22,706 nucleotides of DNA from Victivallales bacterium. Lineage in GTDB: Bacteria > Verrucomicrobiota > Lentisphaeria > Oligosphaerales > Oligosphaeraceae. The notes under the pieces were generated by a model. The model searched no databases. It was not told where the DNA came from and saw only the letters and a program-made list of their open reading frames with translations. The stretch lies in the NCBI GenBank assembly GCA_017964325.1, contig JAGCSE010000076.1, forward strand, positions 1 through 22,706. The letters run 5' to 3'. This document shows, piece by piece, positions 8,039-14,710 of this stretch. The translations under genes and the position numbers were made by a program. The first letter of the stretch is position 1. The number at the start of each line of letters is the position of its first letter.

Positions 8039-8634
8039 ATGCGAGAATGCATATCGTTGATGCGCTCTCTAACTTGCTTGCCTCGTTCATCTTCGCCTGG
8101 CGTGAAATCCTTGAGAAGCATTTCCGCCTGTTTGAATATTTTTTCCGCCTGTTCTGCATTGTCCTTTTTCAAAAACAACCCATATTGAATCAAAGTTTCA
8201 CTTTTATCCAATATAAGATTTTCCGTCAGAAGCTTTTCGGTCGCAGGAACAAGCTTGGAAGCCATTTCAAAGAGCTTCAATCCGTCCTCAAAGCATTTTT
8301 TCCGCAAAGCGGAATCTTTAAAATCCTGTCCTTCCATGCTGCGGACAATCGCCGCCAGCCAATAGGCATACGGAGTTGTTGGATCAAAACGCCATGCACG
8401 ATTGAATTCCTCCATGGCTTTGGCTTTATCACGTTTACGTAAATAATCAGAACCATCCTTAAGTGCCGCGGCTGATAATCGCTGCCGACTTCCAAGCGAA
8501 TACATTTTTCTTTGCTGATCATAACCCATAGCCTTCTGTTCCGCTTCACTTAACAACATCGGACAAAACGACGCCTGCTCCTGCGCCACCACAGACAAGA
8601 CGGCAAGCAATCCCAGAAACAACAATTGTTTCAT
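8023..8634 (-). CDS. Secreted TPR-like protein of unknown function
   Basis: The start is placed at 8634, where GAGGTG lies about 9 bases upstream and a signal peptide begins (MKQLLFLGLLAVLSVVAQ), giving 203 residues. An upstream in-frame ATG at 8706 would add 24 polar residues ahead of the signal and is unlikely. The mature part is helical and contains at least one TPR-like unit, DKAKAMEEFNRAWRFDP followed by TPYAYWLAA. A second helical pair lies near residues 150-180 (NAEQAEKIFKQAEMLLKDF). Such repeats bind other proteins. It carries no catalytic motif. It is the second secreted solenoid-type protein in the window after the Sel1 protein. Confidence 0.75.
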   Translation of the reverse strand: MKQLLFLGLLAVLSVVAQEQASFCPMLLSEAEQKAMGYDQQRKMYSLGSRQRLSAAALKDGSDYLRKRDKAKAMEEFNRAWRFDPTTPYAYWLAAIVRSMEGQDFKDSALRKKCFEDGLKLFEMASKLVPATEKLLTENLILDKSETLIQYGLFLKKDNAEQAEKIFKQAEMLLKDFTPGEDERGKQVRERINDMHSRIKKAR

Positions 8635-8676
8635 GATGTTATCACCTCTATAATAATATCCTAAAAAATCCATAGA

Positions 8677-8706
8677 ATAATATATGTCTTCATCAGGAGA
8701 AAACAA
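8677..8706 (-). promoter_or_regulatory. Candidate promoter of the TPR-like gene
   Basis: On the minus strand TTGTTT and TATTAT are separated by 18 bases, placing transcription start near 8670, about 35 bases before the start codon. This rests on box similarity only. An AT-rich perfect palindrome, AGAAAATAGCTATTTTCT, lies just upstream at 8718-8735 and may mark an operator or the end of the preceding transcript. Confidence 0.35.
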
Positions 8707-8770
8707 TTATTACACAAAGAAAATAGCTATTTTCTAAGTTTTTTGTTTGGGATGGGAATGCAATCGCCTT

Positions 8771-8839
8771 CGGACGGCAAGGGAGAGGCGCACTCTGTGC
8801 GACCGTTTGCGCAACGCGCAAACTCCTCCAAGCCGTCCG
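8771..8839. repeat. Double-hairpin element, copy 1
   Basis: An outer 8-bp stem (CGGACGGC at 8771-8778 with GCCGTCCG at 8832-8839) encloses two hairpins. The first is CGCAC-TCT-GTGCG at 8789-8801. The second is a perfect 8-bp stem, GTTTGCGC-AAC-GCGCAAAC, at 8805-8823. GGAG and CTCC can also pair around both. The core at 8788-8826 is nearly identical to a second copy at 16110-16147. This copy lies 25-93 bases past the stop codon of the aminotransferase gene. It may be a REP-like repeat, a terminator or an RNA-stabilising element. Confidence 0.8.
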
Positions 8840-8863
8840 TATCGTCAGCAATGTGTTTTTGTC

Positions 8864-10177
8864 TTATTTCATATACGCCGCTGCAACTTTCCTGAAGGCA
8901 GCCACGTATGCCTTCATCTGCTCTTCGCCATAGACAGGATGGACGAAGAAGCTCATCGTGCGATCGGTCAACCAATTAGCGTGTTCGCAGTTGAATTTCG
9001 TGTAGTCGATGATGCGTGCCCTCGGGTCGTAGAACGGATAGTTGGCGGAACCAAAGCCACGACGGTCCGCAAACGCCTCTTCCTTATACATTTCCGGCCA
9101 CAGGACGCTATAGACGGGCACGCCTTCCGCTGTCATCGCCGCAAGGAACTCCTTCATCGTGATGCCTTTTTTGAATTTTTCGATGTTCAGCACGAACGGC
9201 GCCCACCAGAAGGCCGACTGCCTTTCCTTTGTATGCAGCGGCGCGGCATAGACCAGCGGATGGTCCTTCAGTTCCTTGATAAGATATTCGCCGTTTTTGA
9301 TGCGGTTCGGCAAGTTCCACGTATCGAATCGTTTAAGCTCACACAGTCCGACCATGCTCTGCATTTCCGTCATGCGGAAATTGAAGCCGACACGACGATG
9401 GATGTACAATTGCTTGCCTTCCATTTCCAATAGGTTCATCTTCGCCTTCACATCGTAGCCGTGGTCGCGGAACGAGCGGAACTCCCACGCCAAATCGTCG
9501 TCGTTCGTGACCACCATGCCACCTTCGCCGCCCGTCGTGAAATGTTTGCTCTGGCAGAATGAGAAGCAGCCGACATCGCCTATGGTGCCCGCCTTTTTTC
9601 CTTTATAAAGGCCGCCGAAGCACTGTGCGCAGTCTTCGATGACTTTCAGGTTATGCTTGCGGGCGATTTTCATGATGCGATCCATATCCGCGACAATGCC
9701 ATACAGATGGACGACGACAATCGCCTTTGTGCGTTCGTTGATAAGCGGTTCGATCTTGTCGGGATCGAGGCAGTGGTCGTCGCCACAATCGCAGAAGACA
9801 GGCAGCGCGCCTGCCTGACATGCACAGAAACTGGAGGCGATGAAGCTGTAGCTTGTGCAGATGACTTCGTCGCCAGGCCCGATGTTCAGGCCGCCCAATG
9901 CAACATGCAAAGCCGCCGTGCCGTTGGTGACGCTGATGGCGTTGCGGATGCCAAGCCATTTCGCCCATGCCGCCTCGAACTCCATGCCGACTTTGCCCGT
10001 CCAATAATTGACTTTTCCAGACATCAGGACTTCCGCCACTTTCTTGGCGGTTGATTCCTCAAACGATGGCCAGCCGGGGAACGGCTTGGTGTTCACAGGC
10101 TTGCCGCCTTCGATGGCGAGCTTTTCAACGACAGTGCCTTTCGTTGCAACAGCTTTTGTTTTCTTGACAGTGGCCAT
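8864..10177 (-). CDS. DegT/DnrJ/EryC1/StrS-family PLP aminotransferase
   Basis: This 437-residue PLP enzyme belongs to the family that transfers amino groups to keto-sugars such as nucleotide-activated hexoses or inososes. The cofactor site is clear: GTAALHVAL near residue 88 binds the phosphate, Asp182 in VIEDCAQ contacts the pyridine nitrogen, and Lys211 in SKHFTTGGEGG is the Schiff-base lysine. The start at 10177 is supported by AAAGGAG 7 bases upstream. A lysine- and threonine-rich N-terminal extension of about 20 residues precedes the conserved region (LAIEGGKPV). It diverges from an AraC regulator across 142 bases, so that regulator may control it. A double-hairpin repeat lies downstream. 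The substrate cannot be fixed; amino-sugar synthesis for the cell surface or an aminocyclitol pathway are both possible. Confidence 0.9.
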   Translation of the reverse strand: MATVKKTKAVATKGTVVEKLAIEGGKPVNTKPFPGWPSFEESTAKKVAEVLMSGKVNYWTGKVGMEFEAAWAKWLGIRNAISVTNGTAALHVALGGLNIGPGDEVICTSYSFIASSFCACQAGALPVFCDCGDDHCLDPDKIEPLINERTKAIVVVHLYGIVADMDRIMKIARKHNLKVIEDCAQCFGGLYKGKKAGTIGDVGCFSFCQSKHFTTGGEGGMVVTNDDDLAWEFRSFRDHGYDVKAKMNLLEMEGKQLYIHRRVGFNFRMTEMQSMVGLCELKRFDTWNLPNRIKNGEYLIKELKDHPLVYAAPLHTKERQSAFWWAPFVLNIEKFKKGITMKEFLAAMTAEGVPVYSVLWPEMYKEEAFADRRGFGSANYPFYDPRARIIDYTKFNCEHANWLTDRTMSFFVHPVYGEEQMKAYVAAFRKVAAAYMK

Positions 10178-10319
10178 GGTTGTTCTCCTTTGTTGAAACA
10201 TACGAACACAAATGGAAATTGCTTATTCTGGCAACACTATTAAATTAATTGCAAAAACGATTTCAATCAACGCCGCCCTATTGTTCAATTTGCTCAAAAC
10301 ATTGTGATTTCTTACGATT
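10178..10319. promoter_or_regulatory. Shared regulatory region of aminotransferase and AraC genes
   Basis: This 142-base AT-rich divergent gap must hold promoters for both genes. On the minus strand TTGATT, a 17-base spacer and TAATTT form a possible aminotransferase promoter. Similar short motifs, ATTGCAAAAAC and TTTGCTCAAAAC, occur about 30 bases apart and could be half-sites for the AraC-type protein. Both readings are speculative. AGGAG of the aminotransferase lies at its left end. Confidence 0.35.
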
Positions 10320-11240
10320 ATGGACATTGATGACACGATCCGCCCTGTGGTGTCCATCCCGCAAGGCAACATATTCAACGTAGTAACCAGCAGACATCCG
10401 CAACTCTCGCCCGGACATCCGCTCGAAATCCTGTGGAATTACCATGACGGCCCCGAAAAGCTCCCTCATGGAGACGTTCATTATGTCCTTCAAATCTCCA
10501 TCGTCAGGCGGGGCCGCGTGGAGATCGCCTACGAGAACCATACGAAAATCTGCACTCCAGGCGACATCTGGTGGACGGCATGCTGGGAACCACACGCTTA
10601 TCGTTGCCTGGACCGACGGAATCTCATCATGACCATCAACGTCAATCTCGATGACTTGGGGGAAATCGGCCTTGTCGGAGCCTCCGTCAACTGGCTGGCC
10701 CCCTTCTCCATTCCTCCCGAACGACGTTACAATCCAAGAAACGACAAGGAGCGCCAACATATCCAGCAATGGGCTTCACGCATGACGTACTTTTACCGCA
10801 AACAACTGCCCAACTGGTTGCCGCAATGTTGGTTGGAACTTCACTGCCTTCTGCTCCACATTCTTCAGCTGACGACAGAAAACGCCATGAATGAAAACGA
10901 TGGAAGCGGACTGCGCAACCGTCTCGAACGAATCCGCCCCGCCTTGGAACTCGTCCGTACATCTCCCGTTACTCCAGACTTGCAGACCGCCGCATCCGCC
11001 TGCCATCTCTCCATCAGTCGATTTTCAGAACTCTTCCGCAACGCCCTCGGCACGAGCTACGGCCATTTCGCCCTTCGTGCACGATTAGGGCATTGTGCAT
11101 CCGACTTGAGGGATGGCTCGCTCCGCCTGAAGGAAATCGCCGCCCGCCACGGCTTCTGCGACGCCGCCAGCCTGTGCAACGCCTTCCAGCGTGTTTTCCA
11201 CTGCACGCCAATGGAATTCCTGCGTAGCAGGCAACCATGA
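10320..11240 (+). CDS. AraC-family transcriptional regulator
   Basis: The 306-residue protein has an N-terminal cupin-like sensing domain (about residues 10-120) and a C-terminal AraC-type double helix-turn-helix (about 205-304). The DNA-binding part shows LQTAASACHLSISRFSELFR for the first helix-turn-helix and LKEIAARHGFCDAASLCNAF followed by VFHCTPMEF for the second; the latter matches the family signature. Such proteins usually bind a sugar-like ligand and activate nearby catabolic genes. It is divergent from the DegT-type aminotransferase, a likely target. The ATG at 10320 has no clear ribosome binding site, but conserved-looking sequence begins near it. The protein is cytoplasmic. It converges on the GH114-like gene with 40 bases between stops and no obvious terminator. 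Confidence 0.92.
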   Translation: MDIDDTIRPVVSIPQGNIFNVVTSRHPQLSPGHPLEILWNYHDGPEKLPHGDVHYVLQISIVRRGRVEIAYENHTKICTPGDIWWTACWEPHAYRCLDRRNLIMTINVNLDDLGEIGLVGASVNWLAPFSIPPERRYNPRNDKERQHIQQWASRMTYFYRKQLPNWLPQCWLELHCLLLHILQLTTENAMNENDGSGLRNRLERIRPALELVRTSPVTPDLQTAASACHLSISRFSELFRNALGTSYGHFALRARLGHCASDLRDGSLRLKEIAARHGFCDAASLCNAFQRVFHCTPMEFLRSRQP

Positions 11241-11280
11241 GCCTTCTACAATTTGACATTATTTCTTCAACAACTTTTGT

Positions 11281-12177
11281 TTAAGGCCGTACAAACGTCC
11301 CGAGCCTGGTCAACGCCCGATTAGTTATCAGCACATCAAAACCGTGCTTTTTTCCCTGCTCTTCCACAAATTGTTGGAGTTGAGGATTTTTGGGATAATC
11401 AACCAAAACAACAAGCAATCCCGCAGCCTGTGCCGCCTTCAAATATTGTATATTTTCTTGAATCTCGCGTTCTTTCTGCTGCCTTTTTCCATTTGTGAAG
11501 ACATCCTCTGCGCCTATCCCGTCAAGCAACTTCATGTAGCCGCCATCCTCGAAAAGCGCCTGCGCATTCTGTTGTATCACCATGAATTTAGGAGATTTCT
11601 GTTTCGACCGCTTGATGATTTCCGCCACAAACTGCTTCATGTCCTCCCGATAGGAACGTTTCGTCTCTTGATTGATTCGGTTATCCTTTCCTTTCTCAAA
11701 ACATTCATATCCATCGACAATATCCAAATAGACGCCGTCAAATCCCTGCTGGACAATCATGTCCAAATATGCGAACACGATGTCCTGCCAAGCCTTCCGC
11801 CAATACCGCACACGATAGTTTCCTTTCCATTCGGGATTCTCGCTCAACAGGAAATCCGGCCGTTTCGCCCCGTTCCAATCCTTCTTCCAATACGGACGAT
11901 AAGTCTCTGCTTCACCGATAGATAGATATGCAATGACTCGCCGTTTCGCGTCACTCGTCTTCATGGCGGCGATTTCCTGCGGTCGCCACAACCCATCCTT
12001 CCCCCCGTCAAAAGTATAGTCCATGACGACCATTTCCCGCCCACTTTCATTGATTTTTTTGACGAACGCCTCTTTGCTCTTTGCAAATTTCTCCGCCTGA
12101 AGAATATACGCAAACGATGGCCCCGCCGAAGCCACGGCAACAGCCATACATACCATACAGCATACCATCTTCATCAT
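11281..12177 (-). CDS. Secreted GH114-like (endo-alpha-1,4-polygalactosaminidase / TM1410-type) protein
   Basis: The start at 12177 is supported by AAAGGGA 8 bases upstream and gives a 298-residue protein with a signal peptide ending near residue 23. The mature part matches the TIM-barrel family that includes TM1410/MJ1477 and GH114 polygalactosaminidases, which cleave galactosamine-rich exopolysaccharide. Typical strand motifs are MVVMDYTFDG (49-58), RVIAYLSIGEAE (80-91), GFDGVYLDIVDGY (145-157) and GIGAEDVF (220-227). Asp152 and Glu224 are the likeliest catalytic residues. The AraC gene converges from the other side. The upstream region contains homopolymer T and A runs and two GTCT-unit repeat arrays starting 46 bases from the start codon, which could affect expression. 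Family is well supported; the substrate is inferred from relatives only. Confidence 0.85.
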   Translation of the reverse strand: MMKMVCCMVCMAVAVASAGPSFAYILQAEKFAKSKEAFVKKINESGREMVVMDYTFDGGKDGLWRPQEIAAMKTSDAKRRVIAYLSIGEAETYRPYWKKDWNGAKRPDFLLSENPEWKGNYRVRYWRKAWQDIVFAYLDMIVQQGFDGVYLDIVDGYECFEKGKDNRINQETKRSYREDMKQFVAEIIKRSKQKSPKFMVIQQNAQALFEDGGYMKLLDGIGAEDVFTNGKRQQKEREIQENIQYLKAAQAAGLLVVLVDYPKNPQLQQFVEEQGKKHGFDVLITNRALTRLGTFVRP

Positions 12178-12193
12178 GGATAAATTCCCTTTG

Positions 12194-12216
12194 TTTTTTT
12201 TTCGCAAAAAAATTTT
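12194..12216. repeat. Homopolymer runs upstream of GH114-like gene
   Basis: Nine T residues (12194-12202) and seven A residues (12206-12212) flank CGC and are followed by four T. Together they can fold as a weak A/T hairpin directly upstream of the ribosome binding site of the GH114-like gene. Runs of this length are prone to slippage. Confidence 0.6.
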
Positions 12217-12222
12217 CCCGCT

Positions 12223-12281
12223 GTCTAATCGTCTAATCGTCTAATCGTCTCCAATCTCACGTCTCACGTCTCACGTCTCAC
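12223..12281. repeat. GTCT-unit tandem array 1
   Basis: Three perfect copies of the 8-mer GTCTAATC (12223-12246) are followed by GTCTCCAATCTCAC, then three copies of the 7-mer GTCTCAC (12261-12281). The unit changes from 8 to 7 bases while keeping the GTCT start. The array is followed by CCCCCC-AG-AAAAAA-GC at 12287-12302. It does not encode a recognisable protein. It lies between the GH114-like gene and the FKBP gene. Confidence 0.9.
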
Positions 12282-12309
12282 GTCCTCCCCCCAGAAAAAA
12301 GCCGCAGCC

Positions 12310-12383
12310 GTCTAATCGTCTAATCGTCTAATCGTCTAATCGTCTTCCATCTCCCATCTCCCATCTCACGTCTCACGTCTCAC
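12310..12383. repeat. GTCT-unit tandem array 2
   Basis: Four perfect copies of GTCTAATC (12310-12341) are followed by a run with period 7 (TTCCATC, TCCCATC, TCCCATC, 12345-12365) and then two copies of GTCTCAC (12370-12383). It repeats the order of array 1, so the two may derive from a duplication of about 87 bases. Confidence 0.9.
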
Positions 12384-12398
12384 GTCACCTCACCAAAA

Positions 12399-12417
12399 GC
12401 CATCACGCGGCTTGACA
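12399..12417 (+). repeat. 19-base motif following array 2
   Basis: GCCATCACGCGGCTTGACA matches the copy at 16304-16322 at 17 of 19 positions. In this copy AAGCC (12397-12401) can pair with GGCTT (12409-12413) around a 7-base loop. On the minus strand that hairpin is followed by TTGG, so it may help end the FKBP transcript. Confidence 0.65.
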
Positions 12418-12431
12418 CATCTCCCATCTCA

Positions 12432-12944
12432 TTACAATATTCTGACAAGCTCCAATTCAAACGTCAGTGTCTTGCCGGCCAACGGATGGTTGCAGTCCAC
12501 CAACGCCACATCATCCGTCACATTGACGACAATGCCGTCCATGATGTCGTCTTCATCCACCTCATCGTCATCCACATCGTCCTCCGTATCAAGAAGTTCA
12601 ATCTTCATACCGACTTTCGGCGGCTCGTCGAGCTGCCATTTTTCAGGCGGCACTTCGATGAGCAGATCATCGTCGTAGGGGAAAGCGTTTTCAGGTTTGA
12701 GCGTGACAGTCTTCCGTTCGCCCGCCGACATACCCGTCAGAGCTTTTTCCAAGGCTTCCAACACGTCTCCGTTGCCCAAAGTAATCGTTGGCGCGGGACC
12801 GCCGTCATGTGTCGTCTCAAGCTGCTTCCCATCTTCGTCACGGCAGATGTAATGGATTTGGATTCTGTCGCCTTTTCGTGCAACGCGTTTGCCTCCGCCT
12901 GAATGTGGCGGCGGCGGTACACGGAAATCGTTCCTTCTGGCCAT
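12432..12944 (-). CDS. SlyD-like FKBP-type peptidyl-prolyl cis-trans isomerase
   Basis: The start at 12944 follows AAAGGAGGG at good spacing, giving 170 residues. After a proline- and glycine-rich N-terminus (residues 9-18), an FKBP domain begins near residue 25 (GDRIQIHYICRDEDGKQLET). A flap insertion (IF domain) with a very acidic stretch lies at about 95-145, and the strand CNHPLAGKTLTFELELV at 151-167 closes the fold. The NHPLAGKTL block is a hallmark of SlyD-type two-domain FKBPs, which act as folding chaperones for unfolded or newly made proteins. The histidine-rich metal-binding tail of E. coli SlyD is absent. The gene lies downstream of tsf, separated by a strong hairpin, so its expression may be partly independent of the ribosomal operon. 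Confidence 0.9.
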   Translation of the reverse strand: MARRNDFRVPPPPHSGGGKRVARKGDRIQIHYICRDEDGKQLETTHDGGPAPTITLGNGDVLEALEKALTGMSAGERKTVTLKPENAFPYDDDLLIEVPPEKWQLDEPPKVGMKIELLDTEDDVDDDEVDEDDIMDGIVVNVTDDVALVDCNHPLAGKTLTFELELVRIL

Positions 12945-12970
12945 TTTCAAACCCTCCTTTGCTGACACAA

Positions 12971-13007
12971 ACAAGGCTTGCGCAAAACGATTTCGCGCAA
13001 GCCTTGT
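12971..13007 (-). terminator. Strong hairpin terminator after tsf
   Basis: ACAAGGCTTGCGC (12971-12983) pairs perfectly with GCGCAAGCCTTGT (12995-13007) over 13 bp with an 11-base loop. It starts 28 bases past the tsf stop codon. On the minus strand the tail is TTTGTGTC, a weak T tract, so termination may be partial and allow some read-through into the FKBP gene. CGCAAAACGATT occurs both in the loop and at 13025-13036 near the tsf stop. Confidence 0.75.
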
Positions 13008-13034
13008 ATCAATTATCGCCTTATCGCAAAACGA

Positions 13035-13847
13035 TTACTTGATTTCTTCGCCGACCTGCCAGCGGATGAAACGCTTCACGACCAGTTTCGGAGCGACCTT
13101 CGCCAACGTGGTCTTTTCATCGTTGATCCATGGCTGTTCAAGCAGACACGCCGTCGAGAAGAATTTGTTGATTTTTCCGCGGAGGATGCCTTCGAGAATC
13201 TTCTCTGGCTTGCCCTTGAGATCGGGCAGTGCTGCGGCGATTTCGCGCTCTTTGTCGATGACGGCCTGCGGAACATCCTTGGAGCTGATGTATGCAGGGG
13301 CGTTGGTCGTGATGTGGAGGCAGACGTCCATGGCGAGCTCGTCGGTGTATTCGCCTTCCAAATCAACCATGACACCGTAGAAGGGGCCGCCCTGATGGTG
13401 CTTGTATTCCTTGAGGATGCCGTTTGTCGTCCAGCGGACGGCGCGGCGGACTTGCATATTCTCACCGAGCTTGCCGATGAGGAGCTTCATTTCTTCCTGC
13501 GTGGCGGCGGCCAGCTTCTCGCTGATGTCGCCGTCGGCGTCCATCGCCATGGCGGTGCGGGCGACGTTCTTGCAGAAATCCTTGAACGCATCGGTGCGGG
13601 CGACGAAATCCGTCTCGCAGAGGATTTCGACGGCGACGCCGGTCTTGCCTTCGATCAACGTTTCGACGACGCCTTCGCTGGCGGAACGGCCAGCCTTCTT
13701 GTCGGCCTTCGCAATACCGGCCTTGCGCAGATATTCCATGGCGGCTTCCATGTCGCCGTTTGTGGCGACGAGAGCCTTCTTGCAATCCATCAAACCGACT
13801 CCGGCCTTCTGGCGGAGTTCATTCACCATTGTAGCGGTAATTGCCAT
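13035..13847 (-). CDS. tsf: Translation elongation factor Ts
   Basis: This 270-residue EF-Ts is the nucleotide exchange factor that regenerates EF-Tu-GTP. The N-terminal UBA-like domain (ATMVNELRQKAGVGLMDCKK) is canonical. It is followed by the EF-Tu contact region with CETDFVARTDAFKDF, matching the conserved TDFVARN-type motif, and the dimerisation core. The length is normal for bacteria. GAGGAG lies about 7 bases before the ATG. It follows rpsB, the usual arrangement. Two stem-loops separate the genes, one of them directly ahead of the tsf ribosome binding site. A long open frame on the opposite strand here is a shadow. Confidence 0.98.
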   Translation of the reverse strand: MAITATMVNELRQKAGVGLMDCKKALVATNGDMEAAMEYLRKAGIAKADKKAGRSASEGVVETLIEGKTGVAVEILCETDFVARTDAFKDFCKNVARTAMAMDADGDISEKLAAATQEEMKLLIGKLGENMQVRRAVRWTTNGILKEYKHHQGGPFYGVMVDLEGEYTDELAMDVCLHITTNAPAYISSKDVPQAVIDKEREIAAALPDLKGKPEKILEGILRGKINKFFSTACLLEQPWINDEKTTLAKVAPKLVVKRFIRWQVGEEIK

Positions 13848-13864
13848 TTTGTTTCTCCTCTTTT

Positions 13865-13924
13865 GGCGGCCTTCGAGCCGCCTGGCTCATATTTTACGCC
13901 GCAAGATTTGGAACACCTTGCGGC
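13865..13924 (-). promoter_or_regulatory. Two stem-loops in the rpsB-tsf gap
   Basis: GGCGGC/GCCGCC (13865-13882, 6 bp, 6-base loop) ends directly before AAAAGAGGAG, the tsf ribosome binding region on the minus strand. GCCGCAAG/CTTGCGGC (13898-13924, 8 bp, 11-base loop) lies just upstream. They may tune tsf expression, stabilise the mRNA or attenuate transcription. No long T run follows the 8-bp stem. Confidence 0.55.
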
Positions 13925-13948
13925 ACAATTACATCCATTTCGTCGATA

Positions 13949-14710
13949 TTATTTCTCGGCGGCGGCTTCCGCTTCCGCAGGAGCTTCGTCCTTGTCAGCG
14001 GTGTTTTCCGAAGCGGAGGTGCTGCGGACTTCGTTCAAGCCGTCTTCAATGGAGGCCGCCATCGTGTCCATGAGGACTTTGATGGAACGCAGCGCGTCAT
14101 CGTTGCCAGGAACAACGTAGTCAACCAAATCCGGATTGCAGTTGGAATCGACGATGGCGACGACGGGGATGCCAAGACGATGGGCTTCGGCGACGGCGAT
14201 GTGCTCGCGCGCAACGTCAACGACGATCATCGCATCCGGCAGCTTCGTCATGTCTGCGATGCCGCCCAGAGTCGTCTGCAACTTGGCGAGATCGCGGCGG
14301 ATGCCGGCGACTTCCTTCTTGGGAAGGTTCTCAAGGCTGCCGTCCGCTTCCTGAGCCTGCAGTTTCTTCATGTATTTGATACGGGTCAAAACGATCTTCT
14401 GGTTTGTCAGCGTGCCGCCGAGCCAGCGGTCGCACATGTACGGCATGTTCAGGCGTTCGGCGATTTCGCGGACGCATTCCTGAGCCTGGCGCTTCGCGCC
14501 GACGAACAGAATCTGGCCGCCCTTCACGGCGACGTCATGCAGGAAATCGCAGGCGTCCGCCAAACGGTGCATCGTGATGCGCAAGTCAAAAATCGTGATG
14601 CCGTTGCGCGTGCCGTAGATGTACGGCTTCATTTTCGGATTCCAGCGACGCGTCTTGTGGCCGAAATGCACGCCCGCGTCCAGCAAACTCATGATCGTGG
14701 TCTTTTCCAT
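13949..14710 (-). CDS. rpsB: 30S ribosomal protein S2
   Basis: The 253-residue protein is S2, a small-subunit protein needed for assembly and mRNA placement near S1. Signatures are clear: MSLLDAGVHFGHKTRRWNPKM at the N-terminus, FVGAKRQAQECVREIA, MPYMCDRWLGGTLTNQ in the middle, and the conserved late blocks DAMIVVDVAREHIAVAEAHR and GIPVVAIVDSNCNPDLVDY. A glutamate- and alanine-rich tail (EAPAEAEAAAEK) ends the protein. AAAGGA lies about 8 bases before the ATG at 14710. It is co-transcribed with tsf. A leader of about 240 bases separates it from the nearest good -10 box. Confidence 0.98.
   Translation of the reverse strand: MEKTTIMSLLDAGVHFGHKTRRWNPKMKPYIYGTRNGITIFDLRITMHRLADACDFLHDVAVKGGQILFVGAKRQAQECVREIAERLNMPYMCDRWLGGTLTNQKIVLTRIKYMKKLQAQEADGSLENLPKKEVAGIRRDLAKLQTTLGGIADMTKLPDAMIVVDVAREHIAVAEAHRLGIPVVAIVDSNCNPDLVDYVVPGNDDALRSIKVLMDTMAASIEDGLNEVRSTSASENTADKDEAPAEAEAAAEK

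Noticed and set aside
7852..8442. 196-codon plus-strand frame after the zinc-ribbon gene
   Set aside because: It overlaps the zinc-ribbon gene in another frame and is antisense to the TPR-like gene, which has a signal peptide and ribosome binding site.
8747..9433. 228-codon plus-strand frame opposite the aminotransferase
   Set aside because: It is antisense to strongly conserved PLP-enzyme sequence and starts inside the double-hairpin region without a ribosome binding site.
12223..12383. Possible CRISPR array
   Set aside because: Units are only 7-8 bases and directly adjacent, without spacers, and no cas genes are present.
12411..12439. TTGACA followed 17 bases later by CAATAT as a plus-strand promoter
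   Set aside because: No plus-strand gene lies downstream; the TTGACA is part of the 19-base repeat motif.
12978..14120. 380-codon open frame on the plus strand opposite tsf and rpsB
   Set aside because: It lies fully antisense to two certain genes, has no recognisable domain and follows the codon pattern of the opposite strand.
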